Shown here: positions 7,578-15,519 of the stretch, in pieces
How positions within the stretch are numbered: the stretch's first letter is position 1
Layout: each line of letters starts with the position of its first letter
Origin: Nocardioides iriomotensis
GTDB lineage: Bacteria > Actinomycetota > Actinomycetes > Propionibacteriales > Nocardioidaceae
Direction: 5' to 3'
Assembly (NCBI RefSeq): GCF_004168035.1
Contig: NZ_SDPU01000020.1
Span: forward strand, 372,001-436,000
DNA length: 64,000 nucleotides
The notes under the pieces: model-generated
The model's input: only the letters and a program-made list of their open reading frames with translations
Databases searched by the model: none
What the model was told of the DNA's origin: nothing
Position numbers and translations under genes: made by a program

Positions 7578-8805
7578 CCTCCGGCGCGGTCGCCGGCGCG
7601 CGGTCGAGCGTGCGCACCGAGCGCGAGAGCAGCGAGAGCAGCGCGATCGCGATGTAGGCGACGCCGCTCCACAGCAGTACGTCGTGGTAGCCGAACCAGG
7701 CGCCGAGCGGGCCGTAGAGCAGCTGGCCGACCGGCATCGCGACGAAGGAGCCGAGGGCGTCGTAGGAGTAGGCCCGCGACAGCATCTCGTCGTCGATGTT
7801 CTCCTGCATCGCGAGGTTCCAGCCCATGCTGAACACCTCGATGCCCGCGCCGGCGACGAACGTGACGATGACCAGCGTGAGCAGGTGCGGCTCGACGCCG
7901 AGCACGATCATGGGGATGCCCATGAGGGAGCAGCCGAGCATCCCGTAGAGCAGGGGCCGCCGGATCCGCACCCGCAGCAGGATCACGGTCATCAGCACCA
8001 GGCCGATCGACTCGGCCGAGAGCACGAAGCCCCAGCCCTGCTCGCCGATCGTGTCCTTGGCGATCGCCGGGCCGAGGGTGAACCAGGCGCCCGTGTGGAT
8101 CGCGTTGAGGAAGCCGAACGCCAGCACGATCACCCACAGCCAGGTGGTGGTGCGGAAGAGCACCCAGCCCTCGCGCAGCTCCTGGACGGTGCTCGTCCGC
8201 TCGGCCCTCGCCGGGCGCGGTGGAACCTTGACGGGGGTGAGGAGGACGGCGCTGAGCAGCCAGGTCAGCGCGTCGACCGCGAGCGCCCAACCCGAACCGA
8301 CCGTGACGACGAGCAGCGCACCGATCGTCGGCCCGATGATCGTGAGGCCACCGCGGGAGAGCGACAGCAGCGCGTTGGCGCTCTGCAGCTGCTCGCGCGG
8401 CACGAGCTGGGGGACCATGCTCGCCATCGCCGGGAACGAGATCGCGGAGACGAGGCCGTGCACCGCGGTCAGGGTGATCACCATCCAGAGCTGGGCCGTC
8501 CCGGTGAGCACGAGGAACGCGATCGCGCCCTGGGTGAGAGCCGACAGCAGGTTGGACAGCTGAAGCACCATCGTGCGCGGGAAGCGGTCGGCAACGACGC
8601 CGCCGAACAGCAGGAAGAGCACCATCGGGATGGTGTGCGCGGCGAGGACCTGGCCGAGTGCCGAGGGGGAGTCGCTGATGTCGAGCACCGCGAACGCCAG
8701 CGCGATGTTGGCCATCATGCTGCCGAGCGTGTTGACGAAGCGGGATCCGAAGTACCAGGCGAAGTTGCTGTTGCGGAGGGGTGTGATCGACTCGCGCCAG
8801 GTCAC
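7558..8805 (-). CDS. MFS efflux transporter (EntS/TMP-type)
   Basis: A 415-residue major facilitator with about 12 membrane helices. It opens WRESITPLRNSNFAWYFGSRFVNTLGSMMANIALAFAV, typical of the EntS/macrolide-efflux-like group, and has the loop 2-3 motif GGVVADRFPRTMVL. The GTG start at 8805 overlaps the ArsR-type regulator's stop as GTGA, so exporter and regulator form one operon. The cargo is unknown. The regulator's operator motif recurs before the FAD oxidase unit at 11.1 kb, suggesting that both respond to the same compound. Confidence 0.9.
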   Translation of the reverse strand: MTWRESITPLRNSNFAWYFGSRFVNTLGSMMANIALAFAVLDISDSPSALGQVLAAHTIPMVLFLLFGGVVADRFPRTMVLQLSNLLSALTQGAIAFLVLTGTAQLWMVITLTAVHGLVSAISFPAMASMVPQLVPREQLQSANALLSLSRGGLTIIGPTIGALLVVTVGSGWALAVDALTWLLSAVLLTPVKVPPRPARAERTSTVQELREGWVLFRTTTWLWVIVLAFGFLNAIHTGAWFTLGPAIAKDTIGEQGWGFVLSAESIGLVLMTVILLRVRIRRPLLYGMLGCSLMGIPMIVLGVEPHLLTLVIVTFVAGAGIEVFSMGWNLAMQENIDDEMLSRAYSYDALGSFVAMPVGQLLYGPLGAWFGYHDVLLWSGVAYIAIALLSLLSRSVRTLDRAPATAPEVTPTSR

Positions 8806-9317
8806 GCCTCGTCCTCCATCACGAAGGCGGCGGCGGTGAGGTTGACGTGCATGGTGCCCTCGGTGCGGGGTGGCTGAGCCTGCGCGTGGATCAGCTTGGA
8901 CGCGTCGATGACGAGGTCGCGCACCTGCCGCCAGACCTCGGGCGTCACCCACAGCTCGGCGTCGACCAGCGTGCCGGGCCGGCGCTGGTCGCCGTAGCGC
9001 CGGATCAGCTCGCCCGCCATCGCGCCGACGTACCCGGCGTAGTCCTCCGCCGGCGCGTCGACGCCGACCATCTTGGTCTCGTTCCACGGGTGCTGGTAGC
9101 GCTTGGCGACACCGCCGCGGATCTTCTCCTCGCCGGCGACGACCAGCAGCCCCGCGTCGGCGAGCGTGCGCAGGTGGTACGACGCGTTGGCGTGCGTGAT
9201 GTCGAGCTCGCGGGCGACGTCGGCGGCGCTGAGCGCCTGGTTGGTGAGCAGCGACAGCATCTGGAGGCGCAACGGGTGGGCGGTCGCGCGCATGTGGCCG
9301 AGGCGGGTTTCGGACAT
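8802..9317 (-). CDS. ArsR-type winged-helix regulator
   Basis: A 171-residue regulator with an ArsR-like winged helix at about residues 8-75: HPLRLQMLSLL, ALSAADVARELDITHANASYHLRTLADAGLLV. It then has a ~95-residue C-terminal domain that includes YGDQRRPGTLVDAELWVTP and lacks a cysteine metal site. It is therefore probably a sensor of an organic ligand, not a metal. I chose the ATG at 9317, behind AAGGACC; a longer ORF exists to 9359. It is coupled to the MFS exporter by GTGA. A 6-4-6 palindrome sits 38 bp upstream. Confidence 0.85.
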   Translation of the reverse strand: MSETRLGHMRATAHPLRLQMLSLLTNQALSAADVARELDITHANASYHLRTLADAGLLVVAGEEKIRGGVAKRYQHPWNETKMVGVDAPAEDYAGYVGAMAGELIRRYGDQRRPGTLVDAELWVTPEVWRQVRDLVIDASKLIHAQAQPPRTEGTMHVNLTAAAFVMEDEA

Positions 9318-9354
9318 CGCAGGGGTCCTTCGAGATCGAGGTGACGAGTGACTC

Positions 9355-9370
9355 TCCAAGGAGTCTTGGA
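9355..9370. promoter_or_regulatory. ArsR operator candidate A, TCCAAGGAGTCTTGGA
   Basis: A perfect 6-4-6 inverted repeat (TCCAAG-GAGT-CTTGGA) 38 bp upstream of the ArsR-type gene. The same 16-bp pattern, TCMAAG-N4-CTTKGR, reappears twice (the second copy degenerate) upstream of the small ORF/FAD oxidase unit at 11083-11098 and 11127-11142. Confidence 0.6.
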
Positions 9371-9383
9371 CAGTGTGACGCCG

Positions 9384-9421
9384 ACGCGCCGCCCGGGCAA
9401 GGGGACACCCGGGCGGCGTGT
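9384..9421. terminator. Terminator hairpin of the FAD oxidase unit
   Basis: A perfect 11-bp stem CGCCGCCCGGG/CCCGGGCGGCG (9387-9397 with 9408-9418) around a 10-nt loop, extendable by three further pairs (one G-U). It lies just past the stop of the minus-strand FAD oxidase and before the ArsR promoter. There is no T-tract, as is common for actinobacterial terminators. Confidence 0.55.
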
Positions 9422-9456
9422 GTGGTGTCGGGTGTTTCTCCGCGTCGGCGTGCCGG

Positions 9457-10860
9457 TCAGGCGAGCACCGGGCGGTGGCTGCGGAACGCGCCGGCCGGGT
9501 CGAGGTCGGCCTTGACCTGGCGCAGTCGCACGAGCGAGCCGGCGGGGTAGGCCGCCGCCGGGTCGGAGTCCTGGCCGAGGAAGTTGAAGAACGTGCGGCC
9601 GGTCAGCTCGGGCGCCAGGGTGGCCCGCAGGGTGCCGAACGCGGCCTCGATGCCGGCCGACACCTCCGGGCTCACCGGGACCCCGAGAGCGAACACCTGG
9701 TAGGGCTCGTGGATCGCGCCGTTCGGGCCGTCCTCGCTGGTGCCGCGGGTGAGCGCGCCGCCGAGGTGCCGGATCTGCACGACGGCCAGCGGCACGTCGG
9801 CGCCGGCCCCGACGGTGTCGACCAGCCGGTCGACCGTGCTGGCGTCGAGCCGGCCGAGCATGCCCGACCACTCCTGGCCCGGCATCGGGTCGGTCGGCTC
9901 CGCGGCGATGCCGCCGAGCCGGCCCAGCGGCACGGGTGCGAGCGTGTCGAGCACCATCGCGGGCAGCTGGCGCAGTCGGGTGAGGTGGTGGTTGGCCTCG
10001 GTCTCGCTGCCGAGGAAGGTCAGGTCGACGCAGACGAACGACCGGCCGCGGATCGCCTCGGGCATGGCCGGGTCGGGCGGGAACCGGAACAGCTGCGCCC
10101 ACAGGGTCAGCTCCTCCGGGGCCTGGGCGGTGACCTCGCGGAACGCCTGGAGCACGGGCCGGGCCATCTCGATCGGCCACATCAGCCGGCCACCGAACAG
10201 CTCGGGGGCAGGGAAGAGCCGCATCTCCATCGCGGTGACGATGCCGAAGTCGCCGCCTCCGCCCTTCATCGCCCAGAACCGCTCGGGGTCCGTGGTCGCG
10301 TCGACGCGGAGCGGTCTGCCGTCGTGGTCGACGACGTCGAAGGCGGTGACGGCGTGCGCGGCGAGGCCCCAGGCCCGGCCGAACCACGAGAGGCCGCCGC
10401 CGAGGGTGTAGCCGACGACGGTCGGGTCGGGGTTGCTGCCGGCCGGGGCGGCGAGGCCGGTGGGCTCGAGGGCGGCGAGCAGCTCGCCCCACTTCACGCC
10501 GGCGCCGACGCGCGCGGTGCGGGCCGCGGTGTCGATCTCGATGCCGCCGAGCCCGCGGGTGCGGAGCACGACGCTGCCGGTCAGGGCGGTGGTGGCGCCG
10601 TGGCCGACGGGTTGGGCCGTGACCGGGTAGCCGTGCGCGGTGGCGGTGCGGACCGCGGCGGCGACCTCGGCGGCGGTGTCGGTGGTGACGACCGCCGCCG
10701 GGCGCTGGTCGACGTTGAGCACCCAGCCCCGGCGGGCCAGGTCCCAGATCGCGTCGTCGGGCGCGACGACCTTGCCGGGGAGGGCGGCGCGGAGCGCAGC
10801 GACGAGGCGCGTGGGTGCGGTGCCGGTCGGGACGGCGGTGCGGGTGACGAGCTCGGTCAT
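9457..10860 (-). CDS. FAD-binding oxidoreductase, berberine-bridge-enzyme-like
   Basis: A 467-residue flavoprotein of the PCMH/FAD_binding_4 fold with a C-terminal BBE segment (NFLGQDSD, RLRQVKADLDPAGAFRSHRP). QPVGHGATTAL carries the His expected for covalent 8-alpha-histidyl FAD. The position where bicovalent members carry cysteine reads GSNPDPTVVGYTLGGGLSWFGR with no Cys, so the flavin is probably singly attached. AAGGAAAGAG precedes the ATG. It follows a 45-residue ORF in the same direction and shares operator-like motifs with the ArsR/MFS operon. The role may be oxidation of an antibiotic, sugar or aromatic; the substrate is unknown. Confidence 0.88.
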   Translation of the reverse strand: MTELVTRTAVPTGTAPTRLVAALRAALPGKVVAPDDAIWDLARRGWVLNVDQRPAAVVTTDTAAEVAAAVRTATAHGYPVTAQPVGHGATTALTGSVVLRTRGLGGIEIDTAARTARVGAGVKWGELLAALEPTGLAAPAGSNPDPTVVGYTLGGGLSWFGRAWGLAAHAVTAFDVVDHDGRPLRVDATTDPERFWAMKGGGGDFGIVTAMEMRLFPAPELFGGRLMWPIEMARPVLQAFREVTAQAPEELTLWAQLFRFPPDPAMPEAIRGRSFVCVDLTFLGSETEANHHLTRLRQLPAMVLDTLAPVPLGRLGGIAAEPTDPMPGQEWSGMLGRLDASTVDRLVDTVGAGADVPLAVVQIRHLGGALTRGTSEDGPNGAIHEPYQVFALGVPVSPEVSAGIEAAFGTLRATLAPELTGRTFFNFLGQDSDPAAAYPAGSLVRLRQVKADLDPAGAFRSHRPVLA

Positions 10861-10912
10861 GACTCTTTCCTTGGGGTCCTTGAGGTGGTGGTGGTCCCGA
10901 GAGGCGGTGGTG

Positions 10913-11050
10913 TCAGCCGAGGGTGGTCAGCTGGCGGGGGACGAAGGTGCCGGTGCGGTACGTCGCGCGCTCGGTGTCACGGCGCCGGGCGTTGCGGACC
11001 TGCTCCCGGGTGGGGACGAGGCGGGTGGTGGGGCGGGTGATACGTCGCAT
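10913..11050 (-). CDS. 45-residue small basic ORF with strong ribosome-binding site
   Basis: It encodes a very basic 45-residue peptide that begins MRRITRPTTRLVPTREQVRN and ends VPRQLTTLG. An AAGGAGC Shine-Dalgarno sits six bases before the ATG at 11050, one of the better ones nearby. It lies 52 bp before the FAD oxidase in the same direction, behind two operator-like repeats, so it is probably the first gene of that transcript. I recognise no family. It could be a genuine small protein or a leader peptide controlling the oxidase. Confidence 0.55.
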   Translation of the reverse strand: MRRITRPTTRLVPTREQVRNARRRDTERATYRTGTFVPRQLTTLG

Positions 11051-11082
11051 GGCGAGCTCCTTCTGGTGGCCCCGAGTAACTA

Positions 11083-11098
11083 TCAAAGACTTCTTGGA
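11083..11098. promoter_or_regulatory. ArsR operator candidate B, TCAAAGACTTCTTGGA
   Basis: It matches operator A (9355-9370) in the arms, TCAAAG-N4-CTTGGA, with one arm mismatch. It is nested in a longer inverted repeat AACTATC...GATAGTT (11078-11103). It lies upstream of the 45-residue ORF and FAD oxidase. Confidence 0.5.
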
Positions 11099-11126
11099 TA
11101 GTTGTACGCCCCCTGTCGCGCGACTG

Positions 11127-11142
11127 TCAAGCACTTCTTTGG
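11127..11142. promoter_or_regulatory. ArsR operator candidate C, TCAAGCACTTCTTTGG
   Basis: A third, more degenerate copy of the 16-bp pattern, centred 44 bp (about four helical turns) from copy B. It overlaps the stop codon of the upstream PIG-L gene. The surrounding 23 bp align well with those of copy B. Confidence 0.4.
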
Positions 11143-11885
11143 GAGTTTGTCCCGGGCGGGGCCAGGCGCAGGTGGACGGCGCCCAGGAACGCCTCTCGCA
11201 GGTCCCCGGGCAGGCCCGCGTAGGGGCTGGCCTGCGAGGCGTGCGCCGCCATCGCCCGCTCCCGCCGGGGGAGGGTCGCGATCGCGTCGAGCACGTGCGT
11301 GACCTCCTCGTCGGGCGTGCCCAGGTCGCCGAGCGCGCGGTAGGCCTCGCCGCCTCCCGTGCCCGCGCGGTGCGTCGCCCAGCGGCGCATCAGGCTGCGC
11401 GGCAGGCAGGTCAGCCAGGTGCCGAGGTCGTGCTCGCGGCCCACCTCCTCGGTCGCGCGGCGCACCGCCGCGTGGTCGCGGTGGCCGTCGCTCGCGTCGA
11501 GGGTGAGCAGCGCGTCCGGCGCGACGCCCGCCACGGCCCGCCGTACCGCCTGGGCGAGGTGGTCCGGCGGAGTCGCCGCGACCGAGCCGGCCGGCGGCGG
11601 GCCGGTCATCCCGGAGTCGGCGAACGCCCAGACGTCGACCCGGGCCACCCCGAGCTCGGCGCAGGCCGTGCGCAGCTCGCGCTCGCGGACCTCGCCGAGG
11701 GCGGCGTCGTCGAGCGGGATCGCCGGCTCGCCCGCCTCGCCGCGCGTGGCGCAGGCGACGACCGTGCGGATCCCCGCGTCGGCGGCGAGCAGCAGCGCGC
11801 CGCCGCAGCCGAACGCCTCGTCGTCGGGGTGGGCGACGACCGCGAGCAGGGTGCTTCCGGGGGCGAGGTCGAGGAACGGGCTCAT
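11127..11885 (-). CDS. PIG-L family deacetylase (LmbE-like)
   Basis: A 252-residue zinc-dependent N-acetylglucosaminyl-deacetylase-type enzyme. The metal and catalytic motif AHPDDEAFGCGG is at residues 18-29. A second metal-ligand region is DASDGHRDHAAVRRA near residue 140. In actinobacteria such enzymes act on mycothiol precursors, drug conjugates or secondary metabolites; which applies here is not evident. It is divergent from the PadR/enoyl-CoA hydratase operon, with two PadR-like palindromes between, so it is probably a PadR target. Confidence 0.88.
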   Translation of the reverse strand: MSPFLDLAPGSTLLAVVAHPDDEAFGCGGALLLAADAGIRTVVACATRGEAGEPAIPLDDAALGEVRERELRTACAELGVARVDVWAFADSGMTGPPPAGSVAATPPDHLAQAVRRAVAGVAPDALLTLDASDGHRDHAAVRRATEEVGREHDLGTWLTCLPRSLMRRWATHRAGTGGGEAYRALGDLGTPDEEVTHVLDAIATLPRRERAMAAHASQASPYAGLPGDLREAFLGAVHLRLAPPGTNSQRSA

Positions 11886-11905
11886 CGGTGGCTCCCGCCG
11901 GTCGC

Positions 11906-11924
11906 ATACTGCCTTGTGCAGTAT
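11906..11924. promoter_or_regulatory. PadR operator candidate 1, ATACTGC-N5-GCAGTAT
   Basis: A perfect 7-bp inverted repeat around CTTGT in the 90-bp gap between the PIG-L gene (start 11885) and the divergent PadR gene (start 11976). PadR proteins typically bind such A/T-flanked dyads near their own promoter. Confidence 0.6.
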
Positions 11925-11943
11925 CTCTGGTGGTCGGCAGTAG

Positions 11944-11962
11944 ATACTGCTCAGGGCAGTGT
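11944..11962. promoter_or_regulatory. PadR operator candidate 2, ATACTGC-N5-GCAGTGT
   Basis: A near-identical second dyad (one arm mismatch), centred 38 bp from copy 1 and 13 bp before the PadR start. Paired sites suggest cooperative autoregulation and joint control of the divergent PIG-L gene. Confidence 0.6.
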
Positions 11963-11975
11963 GTCAAGATGCGGC

Positions 11976-12584
11976 ATGCCTTCCGACCCGACGACCACGT
12001 CCTACGCCGTGCTCGGCCTGCTGCGGCTCCGCCCGTGGACGACGTACGAGCTGGCCAAGCAGGTGCGCCGCAGCCTCAACTGGTTCTGGCCGCGGGCCGA
12101 GCGGAAGCTGTACGACGAGCCCAAGCGGCTCGTCGCCGACGGCCTGGCGACCGCGGAGGAGGGCTTCACCGGCAAGCGGCGGCGCACCACCTACGCCATC
12201 ACCGACGGCGGCCGGGCCGCCCTCGCGCGCTGGCTCGACGAGCCGCCGGCCGCGCGCAGCCACGAGTCGGAGGGCATGGTCAAGGTGTTCTTCGCCGACG
12301 CGGGCGACCTCGACCAGCTCCGCACCACCCTCGGCCGGCTCGAGGCCGAGGCCGCCGAGCGGCTCGCCGCGCTGGCCGAGCTCGCGGCCGAGGCCGAGGG
12401 GCCGTTCCCCGAGCGTCGCCACCTCGGGGCGCTGTGCCTCCGGCTCCAGCACGACCAGGAGCGGGCCGTGCTCGACTGGACCCGCTGGGCCCGCACCCAG
12501 GTCGACACGTGGCGCTCCACCACCGACCCGGGCCGGTGGGACACCCGGGCCGTCCTGGCCACCATGACGGAGGAGCCGCGATGA
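11976..12584 (+). CDS. PadR family transcriptional regulator
   Basis: A 202-residue regulator. The N-terminal winged helix runs over about residues 8-85 with the PadR signature YAVLGLLRLRPWTTYELAKQV and a wing GKRRRTTYAITDGGRAAL. It is followed by a helical dimerisation domain (Vir_act_alpha_C type). It is coupled by ATGA to the downstream enoyl-CoA hydratase. Two copies of ATACTGC-N5-GCAGTRT in its promoter support autorepression. It may sense a CoA-thioester or aromatic acid, but this is not shown. Confidence 0.9.
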   Translation: MPSDPTTTSYAVLGLLRLRPWTTYELAKQVRRSLNWFWPRAERKLYDEPKRLVADGLATAEEGFTGKRRRTTYAITDGGRAALARWLDEPPAARSHESEGMVKVFFADAGDLDQLRTTLGRLEAEAAERLAALAELAAEAEGPFPERRHLGALCLRLQHDQERAVLDWTRWARTQVDTWRSTTDPGRWDTRAVLATMTEEPR

Positions 12585-13363
12585 CCGACGCCACCCCGGG
12601 GCTCGACGTGCGCACGGCCGACGGTGTGCTGCGGCTGATCTTCGACCGGCCCGACCGGCTCAACGCCCTGACCGACGCGATGGCCGACCGGCTCGCGGTC
12701 GAGCTGGAGCGGGCCGCAGCTCGCGACGACGTGCGGGTGGTGCTGCTCGCCGGCGCCGGCGGTGCGTTCTGCTCGGGCGCCGACATCGGCGGCCCCGACC
12801 CGCAGGACCACCTCGACGAGCGCGCGCTCGACCGGGCCAACCGGATGGTCCGCGCGATCACCACGCTCGACCGGCCGGTCGTCGCCGCGGTCCAGGGCGT
12901 GGCGGCCGGCGTCGGCTGCTCCCTGGCGCTGGCGAGCGACCTGGTCGTCGCGGCGGAGTCGGCGTCGTTCGTGCTGGCCTTCGCCCGCATCGGGCTGATG
13001 CCCGACGGCGGCGCCACGGCGACCGTGGCCGCGTCGGTCGGCCGGGCCCGGGCGATGCGGATGGCGCTGCTCGGCGAGGCGCTGGGCGCGGCCGAGGCCT
13101 ACGCCGCCGGCCTGGTCAGCCACCTCGTCGCGGACGAGGCGTTCGCGGGCACGGTCGAGGACGTCGTACGCCGGGTGGCGGGTGGTGCCCCGCTCGCCCA
13201 GACCGCCACCAAGAAGGCGGTCAACGCCGCCACCCTGCCGATGCTCGAGGACGCGATGACCCGCGAGCGCACCGGTCAGACGATCCTGCTGCGCACCGAC
13301 GACGCGGCGGAGGGCATGCGGGCGTTCGGCGGGCGCCGCCGTCCGGACTTCCGCGGCCGCTGA
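12581..13363 (+). CDS. Enoyl-CoA hydratase/isomerase family protein
   Basis: A 260-residue crotonase-fold enzyme. Oxyanion-hole segments are AFCSGADIGG and GVAAGVGCSLALASDLVVA. The position of the second catalytic acid reads IGLMPDGGAT, with Asp, as in PaaG-like isomerases, instead of the Glu of classical hydratases. It may therefore be an isomerase of aryl- or unsaturated acyl-CoA. It is coupled to PadR by ATGA and tail-to-tail with an acyl-CoA ligase, suggesting a fatty or aromatic acid degradation step. Confidence 0.88.
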   Translation: MTDATPGLDVRTADGVLRLIFDRPDRLNALTDAMADRLAVELERAAARDDVRVVLLAGAGGAFCSGADIGGPDPQDHLDERALDRANRMVRAITTLDRPVVAAVQGVAAGVGCSLALASDLVVAAESASFVLAFARIGLMPDGGATATVAASVGRARAMRMALLGEALGAAEAYAAGLVSHLVADEAFAGTVEDVVRRVAGGAPLAQTATKKAVNAATLPMLEDAMTRERTGQTILLRTDDAAEGMRAFGGRRRPDFRGR

Positions 13364-13376
13364 GGCCGGGCGACGG

Positions 13377-14924
13377 CTAGCCGATGGCGCGTTCGGTGCC
13401 GGCCCAGTAGGGCTCGCGCAGCACCCGCTTGAGCAGCTTGCCCGACGGGTTGCGCGGCAGCTCGTCGGCGAAGTCGACCGAGCGCGGCCGCTTGAACCCG
13501 GCGATCCGGTCCTTGGTCCAGGCGAGCAGCTCGTCCTCGGTGAGCTCCGAGCCGGGCCGCCGCACGACGACCGCCTTGACGGTCTCGCCCCACCGCTCGT
13601 CGGGGACGCCGATCACCGCCACGTCGGCGACGTCGGGGTGCTCGGACAGCGCGCTCTCGACCTCGATCGGGTACACGTTCTCCGCGCCGGTCACGATCAT
13701 GTCCTTGATCCGGTCGGTCAGGAACAGATAGCCCTCGTCGTCGAAGTAGCCGGCGTCGCCGGTGTGCAGCCAGCCGTCGGAGTCGAACGCCTTCTCGGTC
13801 TCGTCGGGCCGGTGCCAGTAGCCGGGGGAGTTCTGCACCGAGCGGATCCGGATCTCGCCGACCTCGCCGGGCCCGCAGTCCTTCCCGGTGGCGGGGTCGA
13901 CGGCCTTCATCTCCACCCAGGGGTAGGGCTTGCCCGCCGAGCGCATCAGGTGCTGCCGCGGGCCGCCCGGGTCGTGGTCGGTCGACGACAGCTCGGTGAT
14001 CGCCCCGGTCGTCTCGGTCAGGCCGTAGACCTGGAACAGCGGCGCCTTGAACACCTGCAGCGACCGGCTCAGCGCGGCGGAGGTGATCGGGGAGGCGCCG
14101 TACGCGATCGAGCGGATGCTGGAGAAGTCGCGGTCGTCCGCCCCGGGTACGGCGCACAGCATCTGCAGCACGGCGGGCACGAGGAACGCGTTGGTGATCC
14201 GGCGCTGCTCGATGGTGTCGAGCAGCGCGGCCGGGTCGATCATCGGCACCAGCACGTTGGTGCCGCCCCGGGCCAGGGACACGTTGGCCCAGCCGGACCC
14301 GCCGATGTGGAACAGCGGCATCGCGACCAGGGACACCGAGGTCTCGTCGACGTTCCACGCGTCGGCGACGTCGAGCAGCGCGGAGCAGTTGTCGTTGGTG
14401 AGCATCACGCCCTTGGGCAGCCCCGTGGTGCCGGACGTGTAGAGCTGCAGGACGACGTCGCCGGGCCGGCTGGTCCGGCCGGGGTCGGCGTCGGACGCCT
14501 CGGCGAGCCAGGCCTCGTAGTCCTCGCCGACCCGCACGACGCGGGTCAGGCCCGGCGCCTCCGCCTGGATCGCTGGCAGCGCGGGCTCGAACGGCGCGCC
14601 GAGGACGAGCACCGTCGCCCCGGAGTCGGCGACGATCCGGCCCATCTCCTGCGGGGTGAGCCGGAAGTTGAGCGGGGCGATCGCGGCGCCGACCTTGCCC
14701 GCGCCGAGCATCAGCTCGAAGAACTCCGGGTTGTTCAGGTCGAGGTGGGCGACTCGCTGCCCCTCGCCGATCCCGGCCGCGGTCAGCGCGTTGGCGACCC
14801 GGTTGGCCCGCTCCCACAGCTCGCCGTAGGTGACGGTGCGCGCGGCGCCCACCAGCGCGGGGTGGTCGCGACGGCGCTCGGCCAGCTCGCCGAACATCTC
14901 CACCATCGGTCGTGCCTTCGTCAC
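13377..14924 (-). CDS. Fatty-acid/aromatic acid CoA ligase (AMP-binding)
   Basis: A 515-residue class I adenylate-forming enzyme. The P-loop is LQLYTSGTTGLPKGVML, A5 is FQVYGLTETTG, A7/A8 is WLHTGDAGYFDDEGYLFLTDRIKDMI, and the catalytic lysine lies in the C-terminal NPSGKLLKR. It activates a carboxylic acid to acyl-AMP and then acyl-CoA; the medium/long-chain acyl-CoA synthetase (FadD) subgroup is most likely. It converges on the PadR-linked hydratase gene, possibly acting in the same pathway. Confidence 0.9.
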   Translation of the reverse strand: MTKARPMVEMFGELAERRRDHPALVGAARTVTYGELWERANRVANALTAAGIGEGQRVAHLDLNNPEFFELMLGAGKVGAAIAPLNFRLTPQEMGRIVADSGATVLVLGAPFEPALPAIQAEAPGLTRVVRVGEDYEAWLAEASDADPGRTSRPGDVVLQLYTSGTTGLPKGVMLTNDNCSALLDVADAWNVDETSVSLVAMPLFHIGGSGWANVSLARGGTNVLVPMIDPAALLDTIEQRRITNAFLVPAVLQMLCAVPGADDRDFSSIRSIAYGASPITSAALSRSLQVFKAPLFQVYGLTETTGAITELSSTDHDPGGPRQHLMRSAGKPYPWVEMKAVDPATGKDCGPGEVGEIRIRSVQNSPGYWHRPDETEKAFDSDGWLHTGDAGYFDDEGYLFLTDRIKDMIVTGAENVYPIEVESALSEHPDVADVAVIGVPDERWGETVKAVVVRRPGSELTEDELLAWTKDRIAGFKRPRSVDFADELPRNPSGKLLKRVLREPYWAGTERAIG

Positions 14925-14943
14925 GGTGCCGCCTCTCGGTCGA

Positions 14944-15519
14944 TCAGCTGATGCGCACGCCCGCGTCGGTCATCTCGGCGAGTGCGGCCTTGGTGGACTC
15001 GGGCGCGACGCCGGCGCACATCGACTCCAGGAGCGTGGTCTCGAAGCCGTTGCGCACGGCGTCGAGCGCGGTCGCACGCACGCAGTAGTCGGTCGCGATG
15101 CCGCACACGTCGAGGTGGGTGATCTCGTGCGAGCGCAGCCAGTCGGCCAGGCCGGTGCCCTCGGCGCAGACGCCCTCGAAGCCGGAGTACGCGGCCGCGT
15201 GCTCGCCCTTGAGGAACACCGCGTCGAAGGGCTGCGGGTCGAGGTTGGGGTGGAACGCCTCACCGTCGGTGCCGACGACGCAGTGCGCCGGCCAGCTGTC
15301 CACGAAGTCGGGTTCCTTGCTGAAGTGGTCACCCGGGTCGATGTGGTGGTCGCGGGTCGCCACCGCGGCGTCGTACGACGGGGCCTGGGGGAGCTTCTCG
15401 GTCCAGTGGTGCAGGAGCTCGCCGATCCGGTGCGCGACCTCGGCGCCGCCCGCGACGGCCAGGCTGCCGCCCTCGCAGAAGTCGTTCTGCACGTCGACCA
15501 CGACCAGCGCGCGCTTCAT
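14944..15519 (-). CDS. pncA: Nicotinamidase (isochorismatase family)
   Basis: A 191-residue amidase that converts nicotinamide to nicotinate for NAD salvage. The triad is visible: D9 in VVVDVQNDF, K104 in VFLKGEHAAAYSGFEG and C146 in IATDYCVRATALDA. The metal-site residues D57, H59 and H65 lie in ATRDHHIDPGDHF. The fit to PncA is closer than to generic isochorismatases. pncB, which uses its product, lies 3.6 kb away on the same strand. Confidence 0.92.
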   Translation of the reverse strand: MKRALVVVDVQNDFCEGGSLAVAGGAEVAHRIGELLHHWTEKLPQAPSYDAAVATRDHHIDPGDHFSKEPDFVDSWPAHCVVGTDGEAFHPNLDPQPFDAVFLKGEHAAAYSGFEGVCAEGTGLADWLRSHEITHLDVCGIATDYCVRATALDAVRNGFETTLLESMCAGVAPESTKAALAEMTDAGVRIS

